DNA from: Brumimicrobium glaciale
Lineage (GTDB): Bacteria > Bacteroidota > Bacteroidia > Flavobacteriales_D > Crocinitomicaceae
Assembly (NCBI RefSeq): GCF_004152935.1
Contig: NZ_SETE01000002.1
Coordinates: forward strand, 496,001 to 560,000
DNA: 64,000 nucleotides
Direction of reading: 5' to 3'
The position numbers and the translations under genes are program-made. The notes beneath the pieces are model-generated. The model was not told the DNA's origin and made no database searches. It saw only the letters and a program-made list of their open reading frames with translations. Positions 37,826 to 45,375 of the stretch are shown piece by piece. The first letter of the stretch is position 1; the number at the start of each line of letters is the position of its first letter.

Positions 37826-38998
37826 ATGATATCATTTGATAATACAGAAATCGCGTTTAAATATAAGTCTACAAAAGACTTGAAGCGCGCGTACACCATG
37901 TTTAAACTAGTGGGTAAATCTTGGTTAGTACAATTTGGAAAATTCATGGTTCCTATTGCTTTCAAGCTTAGGCTACCAATCAATGGAATTATAAAAGCCA
38001 CTATTTTTAAGCAATTTTGTGGTGGAGAAACAATTGATAATTGTGATGACACTATTAAAACCCTTCATGAAAACAATGTAGGAACGATTCTCGATTATTC
38101 TGTTGAAGGAAAAACTGATGAAAAAGATTTTGATTTCACACGTGATGAAATTCTAGCAACAATAGAAAAAGCCAATGGAAATAAAGGAATTCCTTTCTCT
38201 GTATTTAAAGTTACTGGGCTTTCGCGTCATGCATTATTAGAAAAATTAAACGATGAAAAAGCTGAACCAAGCGCATTAGAAAAAGCAGAATTTGCAAGAG
38301 TCGTGAACCGCATAAATGATATTTGTAAACACGCGCATGATTCTAAAGTTCCCATTTTTATTGATGCCGAAGAATCTTGGATTCAAGAAACCTTAGACAG
38401 AGTTGTTGAGTCCATGATGGCGAAATACAACAAAGAGCAATGTATAGTTTACAATACTTTTCAAATGTATCGTCATGACAGATTGCAACATATTAAGGAA
38501 GGAATAGAAAAAGCGAAAAGAGAAGGATACAAATTTGGTGGAAAAGTTGTTCGTGGTGCTTACATGGAAAAAGAACGTGAAAGAGCTGCGGAAATGGAAT
38601 ATCCATCGCCAATTCAACCTGACAAAATCTCAACTGATATTGATTTTAATGCAGCGATTAAATTAATGGTTGAAGAAATCGAACATTGTGCACTCTGCTG
38701 TGGAACACATAACGAGGACAGTTCGCACATGTTGGTCAACTTAATGGATGAAAAAAACATTGCAAAAGATGATAAAAGAATCTATTTCGCTCAACTTTTA
38801 GGAATGTCAGACAACATTTCATTCAACCTAGCCTATCATGGTTATCAAGTGGCAAAATATGTTCCTTACGGTCCTGTTAAAGAAGTTATGCCATATTTGT
38901 TGAGAAGAGCGGATGAGAATACTTCTGTTGCCGGTCAAACGGGAAGGGAGTTGAATTTGATTTCTAGAGAATGGAAGAGGCGGAAGCTTTTGAAATAA
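37826..38998 (+). CDS. Proline dehydrogenase (PRODH domain)
   Basis: 390 residues, the stand-alone form of the FAD-linked (beta-alpha)8 enzyme that oxidises proline to pyrroline-5-carboxylate and feeds electrons to quinone. Conserved blocks are TILDYSVEG, PIFIDAEESWIQ, VYNTFQMYRHDRLQHI, GGKVVRGAYMEKER, CGTHNEDSSHMLV and, at the C-terminus, YVPYGPVKEVMPYLLRRADE. The last block holds the Arg pair binding the proline carboxylate. Both this length and the RGAYMEKER block match the monofunctional Bacteroidota enzymes. Expected at the inner face of the cytoplasmic membrane. A partner P5C dehydrogenase is not in view. Confidence 0.94.
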   Translation: MISFDNTEIAFKYKSTKDLKRAYTMFKLVGKSWLVQFGKFMVPIAFKLRLPINGIIKATIFKQFCGGETIDNCDDTIKTLHENNVGTILDYSVEGKTDEKDFDFTRDEILATIEKANGNKGIPFSVFKVTGLSRHALLEKLNDEKAEPSALEKAEFARVVNRINDICKHAHDSKVPIFIDAEESWIQETLDRVVESMMAKYNKEQCIVYNTFQMYRHDRLQHIKEGIEKAKREGYKFGGKVVRGAYMEKERERAAEMEYPSPIQPDKISTDIDFNAAIKLMVEEIEHCALCCGTHNEDSSHMLVNLMDEKNIAKDDKRIYFAQLLGMSDNISFNLAYHGYQVAKYVPYGPVKEVMPYLLRRADENTSVAGQTGRELNLISREWKRRKLLK

Positions 38999-39525
38999 TT
39001 GATAATTCACAATTGATAATTGATAATTATTAATGTTTAAGGTTTAATTATTAATGCGATAGGGGTGTGTTTTAATTTTAAACGAAAAAAGAGCTTCGAA
39101 ATATGCTGCTTTTTGGAAGAGTAATTCTTGATTTTAAGCTATGTTTCTTTTACTACTAATTATTAAGCATGGATTTTATCCTAAACAAATTGCTGGTTAT
39201 TTGCCCTTTACTTTAACTCGCCAGAAGGGATTAAGTTAGGGGTTTTTAGCTAATCTGTGATTTCAGAGTTTTTCACGACAGTGTAATCTTTTCTATTTTC
39301 TAATTAAATTTCGATTCATTTTTACGAGAAGATAATTAAATATTTATTCACGTTAGAGAATTATATTTAATTGAAAATAGTAAATCCATAAACTAAATCA
39401 TCGCTTATGATTAGCATTTATTTCCGAAATCACTCATAATCAAATACAAAGCGTGGAAATTTTTAATCTATATATTTCATAAAAAAAACTTAACTTAGTT
39501 TTCTCAAAACTTAAAGAACTACTTT
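38999..39525. repeat. 527-bp AT-rich gap with short repeats
   Basis: No gene. Directly after the proline dehydrogenase stop there are several AATTGATAATT units, then TTAATGTTTAAGGTTTAATT and ATTAATGCGATAGGG (39026-39065). The latter recurs at ~40620-40650 on the other side of the T9SS gene. The rest is AT-rich with no recognised feature. Confidence 0.6.
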
Positions 39526-40572
39526 ATGAAAACTATATTAGCCATATTATTCTCACTCAACTTACTTATAATCAACGCGCAATTAACGACTAACAATAGT
39601 TTAAGTCCTAATTTCCTTGCACAATCTATACTTTCTGGTTATGGTGTTAATGTTTCAAATGTGAGTTATACAGGGAATGTTTCCTCAATGGGCTTATTTA
39701 ATGGAGCAAATACTGTTCTAGAAATTCAGTACGGTTTGATAATGACAACAGGAACTGCGGGATATAGTGAAAATGGTCCTCACGGTCCAAATGACCAATC
39801 AAATGCTGGGGTTGATAATGGCGCGCTCGGCAACGCTTTACTAACACAATTGGCAGGTGTTGAAACTTATAATGCTTCTCTTTTAGAATTTGACCTAGTT
39901 GCAAATTCTGACACATTGAAATTAGATTACATCTTCGGATCTGACGAATATCCAGAATTTGTTGGAACTAGTTTTAACGGTGTTTTTGGAATATTTATTT
40001 CTGGACCTGGAATTGTTGGAGGGATTCAAAATATAGCTACAGTTCCTAATACTTCCCAACCGATTAATATCAATACTATTAACCAACTAACCAACCCTAT
40101 TTTTTATAATAACAACGGTAATGGAACAGAAGCTCCTTTCAATCAAGATGATCAATTCATTCAATACGATGGGTTCACGACTAAATTAACAGCATATTCT
40201 CAAATTATTCCTGGTGAAACCTATCATTTAATCATTGGTATTGCAGATGTTGGTGACGGCATTTATGATACTGGAGTATTTATAGAAGCCAGCAGTTTAT
40301 CAACTAGGCTAACTGAATCACAAAAGATAAAACACGTCAATTTATATCCTAATCCCAATAAAGGCGTATTTTCGATTGAAAAGCCTTCAGAAAATGATGT
40401 TGAAAATTTGAAAGTTATTTCATCATTAGGACGAGAAGTTTCTTTTAAAATTGAAAAAAATAACGATTCTCAAATTAGAATTAAACTTGAGAAAGCAAAT
40501 CCTGGAGTTTATTGGATAAATTTCAATTCTAAAAATGGAGATTTTTATTCATCTAAATTTGTGGTAGAATAA
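39526..40572 (+). CDS. Secreted choice-of-anchor L protein with T9SS sorting domain
   Basis: 348 residues. The signal peptide ILAILFSLNLLIINAQ is followed by the choice-of-anchor L domain (residues ~20-260): LAQSILSGYGVNVSNVSYTG, IQYGLIMTTGTA, LEFDLVANSDTLKLDYIFGS then DEYPEFVGTSFNGVFGIFIS, and the later YHLIIGIADVGDGIYDTGVF IEA. The C-terminal ~75 residues (VNLYPNPNKGVFSIEKPS to the final SSKFVVE) form the T9SS type A sorting domain. It should be a cell-surface protein, possibly adhesive. It is monocistronic and flanked on both sides by related AT-rich repeats. Confidence 0.9.
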   Translation: MKTILAILFSLNLLIINAQLTTNNSLSPNFLAQSILSGYGVNVSNVSYTGNVSSMGLFNGANTVLEIQYGLIMTTGTAGYSENGPHGPNDQSNAGVDNGALGNALLTQLAGVETYNASLLEFDLVANSDTLKLDYIFGSDEYPEFVGTSFNGVFGIFISGPGIVGGIQNIATVPNTSQPININTINQLTNPIFYNNNGNGTEAPFNQDDQFIQYDGFTTKLTAYSQIIPGETYHLIIGIADVGDGIYDTGVFIEASSLSTRLTESQKIKHVNLYPNPNKGVFSIEKPSENDVENLKVISSLGREVSFKIEKNNDSQIRIKLEKANPGVYWINFNSKNGDFYSSKFVVE

Positions 40573-40605
40573 GCGGGAAAGACAGGAAGGCTTTATAATT
40601 ATTAA

Positions 40606-40725
40606 GGCTTGATCTAATTAATAATGTTTAAGGTTTAATTATTAACGCAATAGGGATCTTAATTATTAACTCTAAAGGTTTGATTATTAACGTTATATGG
40701 ATTTTAATTATTAATATATAAGAAT
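40606..40725. repeat. AT-rich tandem repeat related to 39026-39075
   Basis: About two and a half imperfect units of ~46 bp: TTAAGGTTTAATTATTAACG, CAATAGGGATCTTAATTATT, then TAAAGGTTTGATTATTAACG, TTATATGGATTTTAATTATT. The first unit matches 39026-39065 closely. The palindromic TTAATTATTAA core recurs in every unit. Confidence 0.7.
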
Positions 40726-40799
40726 ATAATCCGCCAGTTGTCCGACAAGTGGTTTAACGCTTTAGGAGATCAGTTTATTTTATTAGAGGTATTGCATTT

Positions 40800-41381
40800 T
40801 TACTTATTAACTTGCACCACTACAATTCCAAAAGCTTCATCGCTACTAATAGCAATCGAAGGAACATCGAAGTCTTGAATAACCAACAAATTCCCTTTTT
40901 GAAGTAAATAATCTTCTCCTGAAATCTCTACAGTAATATTTCCATTAGTTGCGTAGAAAAATAAATCTTTGCAATTTAAAAGGGGTGCAAACTTGAAATT
41001 CTTCGCTCCGTTCATCCTCAAGGGATACAATCCAATCTCTTTATCACCAGTTGTCATGACATTAAAATCTGTGCAAGTTCCTATAGAAGTTGTTTTCCAA
41101 TCTCCTTTGAAAGTATCTACATCGAAAGGTTTCAGGTGTTTGCTGTATTGATCTTCATGCGAAATAGTGATTCCCCCTTCCAAAATCATCAACTTTCGAT
41201 TTATGCCAGGCAGAGAAGTGAAAGTAGATTCGTTTGCTTCGACTTTGGCTGTACTGATTCTTAGATTGAAATCTTTATTTGCTAAAGTTGCGCTCTCTGG
41301 GGAGATGTAGAGTTGCGTTGTTGTTCCTCCAGACCAATTTGTGGTTTGGAAGTTTTTCGGGGTGAGTATCTTGAATTTCAT
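40800..41381 (-). CDS. HutD/Ves family protein
   Basis: 193 residues of cupin-like (double beta-helix) type. The start FKILTPKNFQTTNWSGGTTTQLYI and the block NLRISTAKVEANESTFTSLP then GINRKLMILEGGITI are the signature of the HutD/Ves family (DUF886). In some bacteria hutD lies with histidine-utilisation genes; here hutH is 23 kb away, so a direct link is not supported. It ends with KEIGLYPLRMNG and YLLQKGNLLVIQDFD. The biochemical role is not known; perhaps a small-molecule sensor. Confidence 0.88.
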   Translation of the reverse strand: MKFKILTPKNFQTTNWSGGTTTQLYISPESATLANKDFNLRISTAKVEANESTFTSLPGINRKLMILEGGITISHEDQYSKHLKPFDVDTFKGDWKTTSIGTCTDFNVMTTGDKEIGLYPLRMNGAKNFKFAPLLNCKDLFFYATNGNITVEISGEDYLLQKGNLLVIQDFDVPSIAISSDEAFGIVVVQVNK

Positions 41382-41443
41382 TTGAAATTTTTGTTATTAT
41401 TTTGGATGTCAAAATGAGCAGTTAAATTATCAAACACAATATA

Positions 41444-42163
41444 CTACGATGTTTGATTTTTACTTAACAAATCGCTTACATCTTCACCATTCCATATTCC
41501 TGCCATTTTATAAGGTACAAATCGAGCAAACAATTCCTCTTTGTACCAATTCAATTTACGCGTGAGTTTGATAACTTTTTTATGCGCTTCGTTCTTATAA
41601 GCATAATCCATCATTTCAGCTTGCGTTTGCCAAATACTAATCGTTGCTTGCTGGATAAGTGGCCACTCGCCTATTCCAATAGAAACAAGAACACCATCGT
41701 AATTCTCTAAACTGTGACTTACTTTTCCTACTTTCCTCCAAAAGGAAATTAATTTAGTAAAACGAATTCTTGCTCTTGTTAGCACTAAAACAGGTTGATC
41801 CAACTCCAATTTTGCTTTCTTTTTAAAAGGTTGTTTTTTATCCCAAAAACCATGTGATTCAGCAGCATTTGAAAACACAGTAAAATTTTCAGTGCTTTTT
41901 TCTTGATAGTTTTTGAAGAAAGTATTTTCATTGAAAAAATTCTCCGCCTCTTTTTCAGAGTTCCATACGCAAAGCAAAACATAAGTACCAAAATTAGGAA
42001 TAGAACTAAAACCGTTTTTGGATCCCGATCCTAATATTTTAGAGAATGTTAAACCTTCAACATTTTTTAAAGAATAATGTCCCAGCTGCATTTGCTTAAA
42101 TGCCCACCATTTGGCGGAGAGAGTGTCTAGCTTAAAAAAACTGCATGTGGTGACTTGATTCAT
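41444..42163 (-). CDS. Spheroidene monooxygenase (CrtA)-like protein
   Basis: 239 residues resembling CrtA-like haem-dependent monooxygenase-fold proteins (dimeric alpha-beta barrel type). Conserved blocks are WAFKQMQLGHYSLKNVEGLT, FSKILGSGSKNGFSSIPNFG, TYVLLCVWNSEKEAENFF and, in the second half, VLTRARIRFTKLISFWRKVG then SIGIGEWPLIQQATISIWQT. True CrtA oxidises carotenoids; no carotenoid genes are here, so the substrate is uncertain. C-terminal KEELFARFVPYKMAGIWNG is also family-typical. It follows HutD/Ves on the same strand but with a 62-bp gap. Confidence 0.8.
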   Translation of the reverse strand: MNQVTTCSFFKLDTLSAKWWAFKQMQLGHYSLKNVEGLTFSKILGSGSKNGFSSIPNFGTYVLLCVWNSEKEAENFFNENTFFKNYQEKSTENFTVFSNAAESHGFWDKKQPFKKKAKLELDQPVLVLTRARIRFTKLISFWRKVGKVSHSLENYDGVLVSIGIGEWPLIQQATISIWQTQAEMMDYAYKNEAHKKVIKLTRKLNWYKEELFARFVPYKMAGIWNGEDVSDLLSKNQTS

Positions 42164-42339
42164 ATGTAATTGTTATTATACTTTTTGGCAAATTGTTCAA
42201 TTTGGATTTTTTTTAACAAGCCTGCTTATACGAATAAAAAAACACCGTAACACGTGTTATTGTTTTGAATGTTTATAGTTCATGTAGGTGAAAATCAAAA
42301 AACGAAGGGTAAATTAGTTCAATACCAATCGCTCCTCAC

Positions 42340-42726
42340 TCATGTTTTCTTTAAAATCCTAAATAACAAGAAAGCAAAAAGACCTGTTACAAGCGCAAAA
42401 AACTTTTCGAAATTTGTTTTTGCAAAAACATTCCCTATGGTATTGAGAATAAAGATTACAAAGAAGATCCAGAGAATTATATTGACAATTCGATTAGAAA
42501 ACTTAAATTTTACCAGATTACCTCTCATTAATAAAATCCATATCAAAAATAGATTGACTAGAATTGAAATGGATTCAAACACATACATTTCTTGGTCATT
42601 TTGAAGCCTTCCACCCCAAGCTATGTCGTAAGGAATTATTTTTAGAAGAATACAAATATGGAAAATGGTTATTGCTGTCAATAATCCCAATAGCAGCTTA
42701 ATTGCATTTTTAGATAAGAATTTCAT
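42340..42726 (-). CDS. Four-helix membrane protein of unknown function
   Basis: 128 residues with four hydrophobic helices (AIKLLLGLLTAITIFHICIL, FESISILVNLFLIWILLMRG, VNIILWIFFVIFILNTIGNV, FFALVTGLFAFLLFRIL). The conserved-looking segment IPYDIAWGGRLQNDQEMYVF lies between helices 1 and 2, and FAKTNFEKFFA before helix 4. This pattern is seen in a common family of small Bacteroidota membrane proteins without known role. The adjacent upstream gene at 42742 also encodes a small membrane protein 15 bp away, so they are probably cotranscribed. Confidence 0.75.
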   Translation of the reverse strand: MKFLSKNAIKLLLGLLTAITIFHICILLKIIPYDIAWGGRLQNDQEMYVFESISILVNLFLIWILLMRGNLVKFKFSNRIVNIILWIFFVIFILNTIGNVFAKTNFEKFFALVTGLFAFLLFRILKKT

Positions 42727-42741
42727 GATATTTAGTGAAAT

Positions 42742-42924
42742 CTAACCAAAATGAATCACTAAAAACAATACAATTACAAAAATAAAAACTCCATAAATCG
42801 CTATCTTAAATTTTGAATCTATGTTCTCACTTTTATAAAGTCCATACAAACCAAACGGAGGCCAAAACATCAATAACGTTCCAACCAATTGCGGCTTGTT
42901 GTACCATTTTTCTTTAGTTTCCAT
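42742..42924 (-). CDS. Small membrane protein (60 aa)
   Basis: 60 residues. KEKWYNKPQLVGTLLMFWPP then FGLYGLYKSE forms a first hydrophobic helix with an aromatic, proline-bounded core, followed by KFKIAIYGVFIFVIVLFLVI as a second helix. The WYNxxxxVxxxxxxxPxGLYxLxK pattern is found in many small Bacteroidota membrane proteins and supports a real gene. The function is unknown. A palindrome AACACGTGTT lies nearby at about 42250 but is not linked. Confidence 0.7.
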   Translation of the reverse strand: METKEKWYNKPQLVGTLLMFWPPFGLYGLYKSENIDSKFKIAIYGVFIFVIVLFLVIHFG

Positions 42925-43072
42925 AATTGTGTTTTTTAGGTGAATCTTTGAAATAGCTATGTTTGCAGTTAATTACCTGAAAGTAAATATAATAAATCCA
43001 CCTGAATTCAAAGATTATATTCCTAGTAAAAAGGAGAAAAGGATTTAGAATTGAACAAACATAAATACTCTA

Positions 43073-43717
43073 TCACTTCAAGCCCAAATAATAATTTCTA
43101 GTCACCTGATCGAGTTTTTCAATCGCATACCGAAGCATTATTCTCGGCATATCCACAGCATATTTATCAAGAAAATCCCTCAACTTTTCTTCATCTCTTT
43201 TCCCTGCTTCTCTCACCCAACTTCCCACAGCGGTTTGAACAAAATGTTCTGAATCATGAACAAGGATTTCAGCGATTTTAAAGGTGTCTTCAATTTCATC
43301 TTTGCGAATGAAATAATAGGTACTCACAATTGCTGTTCGGCGCTCCATTGGATTTTTGGATTTCGCCAAATCATACAAAGGCTTCCTATCCATATCATAC
43401 AAATATCCTCCTACAACATAAGGAGCTGCTCTATCCACCATTCCCCAATCGTCAATGAACTCATGATTTTGAATGTAAGCTTCATAAACGGCTTTTTTTT
43501 CTTCTTCGGAAGTTTTCTTATTTCGTGCTTTCCAATCTAAAATTGAAATAGCGCTGATTTTTTGATTGTTAGATTTGCCTTTCAAAAGTTTCACCACCTC
43601 ATCCACTGGCATTTGCTGATATTCTTTCGCTAAAGCAAAGATTTCCCTTTTAGGAATTGCTCCAAGATAATCTCGGCCTATCATTTCTAAAGTTTCGATG
43701 AATTCTTCGGCTGACAT
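43073..43717 (-). CDS. AlkD-like DNA alkylation repair protein
   Basis: 214 residues, all helical HEAT-like repeats as in AlkC/AlkD DNA glycosylases that remove N3- and N7-alkylated purines. Typical blocks: VVKLLKGKSNNQKISAISIL, FIDDWGMVDRAAPYVVGGYL (the WxxxDxxxP motif that in AlkD carries the catalytic Trp-Asp pair), NPMERRTAIVSTYYFIRK (with the conserved Arg) and HFVQTAVGSWVREAGKRDEE. The key aromatic and acidic residues look present. Single gene. Confidence 0.88.
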   Translation of the reverse strand: MSAEEFIETLEMIGRDYLGAIPKREIFALAKEYQQMPVDEVVKLLKGKSNNQKISAISILDWKARNKKTSEEEKKAVYEAYIQNHEFIDDWGMVDRAAPYVVGGYLYDMDRKPLYDLAKSKNPMERRTAIVSTYYFIRKDEIEDTFKIAEILVHDSEHFVQTAVGSWVREAGKRDEEKLRDFLDKYAVDMPRIMLRYAIEKLDQVTRNYYLGLK

Positions 43718-43934
43718 TTGATTTTGTTTTTAGAATATAAATTTAGGATTCTAAATTGTAAAATGAATTGTCTTATGGTAAAAAAAAGAATGTTTTATGT
43801 ATTAATATTGTTGAAATTAAGAATAGTTCTACCACCAATTTAATGGAATAAGGCATGCCATTGAGAATAAACTTTAAAGATTTTTCTAGTAATATACTTT
43901 TTTTAAAAATCGGCGATTATCATAAAACACCACA

Positions 43935-44070
43935 GGTGAAAAAATCCGCGATCATCCACTTCGACTTCGCTCTGCACATGCGCGTTGCTTGCAGTTCTTT
44001 CGCGGTGACTGAGCATGCGCTGCATTGAGCTTGTCGAAATGCCGAAGGTCCGCGTTCCATAACAGCGCAC
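43935..44070 (-). repeat. Dispersed intergenic repeat with internal inverted arms
   Basis: Minus strand TGCGCTGTTATGGAACGCGG matches the plus strand at 31039. CACTTCGACTTCGCTCTGCA and GCATTGAGCTTGTCGAAATG within it are partly inverted relative to each other (TTCGAC/GTCGAA). The GAGCTTG(T/C)CGAA text is shared with the 132-bp repeats at 14659-14922 (GAGCTTGCCGAATG). It belongs to the same loose family of GC-richer intergenic repeats. Confidence 0.65.
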
Positions 44071-44176
44071 TCAAAAAGATCAATCAAAGCTCTTGGGTCC
44101 TTCATTTTACACAAACCTTATTTATAATTTAATTTTCACAAACAAGCATATAGAACCCTGTATTTCAATTTCTTAT

Positions 44177-44366
44177 CCCCGACGGGACGGCATATTAATA
44201 GCCAAGGACATAAGTCCTTGGTTTAAAAAAAATAGATATAATACAAAACCCCACAAAATCGACCTAATTGCATGCAATTAGGTCGATTTTGTGGGGTTTT
44301 GTTTCGGTTTGTATCGTTTGGCGGATGGACTTACTTCCATCCCTATTAACATGCCGTCCCTCGGGG
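44177..44366. repeat. REPIN-like inverted repeat pair around a perfect 60-bp palindrome
   Basis: Left arm 44177-44221 and right arm (inverted) 44322-44366 share CCCCGA(C/G)GGGACGGCAT, then (A/G)TTAATAG and TAAGTCC. Each arm carries its own hairpin with compensated bases: CCAAGGAC-ATAA-GTCCTTGG on the left (44202-44221), GGATGGA/TCCATCC on the right (44323-44342). Between them 44243-44302 is a perfect 60-bp palindrome beginning ACAAAACCCCACAAAATCGA and centred on GCATGC. The arms look like REP elements, the whole like a REPIN/BIME. Confidence 0.85.
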
Positions 44367-44534
44367 ACTTCGAATGATAAATAATTAAATATCAGTAACT
44401 TATAAAGTTAAGCCAATTGTATTTTAATAGAAAGTTTCCATTTAAATAAAAGTAGTACCAAATTAACAATCGTTTTGCCTCAATTAAAATCATAGATTTT
44501 AAATCTACCCACACAAAATCATATAGAACCTTTG

Positions 44535-45266
44535 TTATTTATCAATTTTTTCTAAATATTCCTCCAGAACATGTTTTGCTCTACTTGTCTGTTCAATAAG
44601 ATTATTTCGATGTTGTATTGTTAACCTTTTAGCTGCAATTGTCATGGATAAAAAGTTGAAGAATTTTTGATTAGTCTTAAGTTCACTAAAATTATTGGGT
44701 CGCATAGAAAAAAATGATTTACCTGTTTCAAAATAAGCTATAGATATATCATATCTGCGGTTTACTATATCTAATTCAAAAGCATTCCCTGCTTGCTCTA
44801 TCATTGGAAGCGATTGTTCGAATAATTCTATCAAAACCCGTTTTAAGGTATCGTTATGAATTAAGTCTATTCCCCTTTCTTTCAGATTTTCATAAGCACC
44901 ATCTATTACGAAGTAAGGGCTATATACTCCTATAAGACCGAACATTATATCTAATGAATCATGATAGGTTGAGTTTTCATCCTTAAGAATTTCAATCAAT
45001 TTCTCGCCATTATTTAGTATAGTGGAATCATGTTTCAAATAACTCTCTTGCTGAATAATATTTTGGTCAAGGTTTCGTCCAACTTCTTTTAAAGCTGATA
45101 TTTCATTTATTCTTAGTTTTCTATTTTCATTCCAGTTGTTTACCTGTAAGGCTAGCAAAATACCAATCATGACAAGCAGTATTTCACCAGTGGCATAAAG
45201 CAAGTATTTACCAAACTTGTTTTCGATAAGCATGCGTTGTCGAAATTTTCTAAAGAATTTTATCAT
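44535..45266 (-). CDS. DUF6090 protein, paralogue 1
   Basis: 243 residues; first of eight related genes in the window. All start MIKFFRK(F/I)RQ, then a basic stretch ENKxxKYLxYAxGE and one membrane helix (EILLVMIGILLALQVNNW, ~28-45 here). The rest is a long helical domain with a shared central motif of the form (A)Y-x2-L-x3-G-x-(D/L)-L-I-x-N-x2-L, here GAYENLKERGIDLIHNDTLK (~120-139). By the positive-inside rule the short basic N-terminus should be cytosolic and the large domain periplasmic. The family has no known function. An own promoter lies at 45335-45365. Confidence 0.85.
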   Translation of the reverse strand: MIKFFRKFRQRMLIENKFGKYLLYATGEILLVMIGILLALQVNNWNENRKLRINEISALKEVGRNLDQNIIQQESYLKHDSTILNNGEKLIEILKDENSTYHDSLDIMFGLIGVYSPYFVIDGAYENLKERGIDLIHNDTLKRVLIELFEQSLPMIEQAGNAFELDIVNRRYDISIAYFETGKSFFSMRPNNFSELKTNQKFFNFLSMTIAAKRLTIQHRNNLIEQTSRAKHVLEEYLEKIDK

Positions 45267-45334
45267 TGGTTAGTGGTTTATTGAAATATAATAATTGGTT
45301 TATGACATAGCATAAATTCGAAATAGATGTTCAT

Positions 45335-45365
45335 CAAATTTAAAAAAAAACAAACTGTCTTTCAG
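45335..45365 (-). promoter_or_regulatory. Promoter of DUF6090 paralogue 1
   Basis: -7 box TAAATTTG (45335-45342 on the minus strand) with a weak -33 CTG 20 bp upstream. It matches the promoters of the other paralogues in position relative to the gene. Confidence 0.55.
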
Positions 45366-45375
45366 TCATTTAACT

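Larger units (their letters stand above)
43718..44534. other. 817-bp gene-free region with two repeat structures
   Basis: No gene on either strand. It contains a dispersed repeat at 43935-44070 (below) and the REPIN-like palindrome at 44177-44366 (below). The remainder is AT-rich with nothing recognised. Confidence 0.75.

Noticed and set aside
40800-41381. HutD/Ves gene as part of a histidine-utilisation operon
   Set aside because: hutH is over 22 kb away on the other strand and no other hut gene is near; family name only.
42269-42604. 111-codon plus-strand frame
   Set aside because: Antisense to the four-helix membrane protein gene at 42340-42726, which has a convincing hydrophobic pattern; the plus frame is Lys/Arg-rich chance translation.
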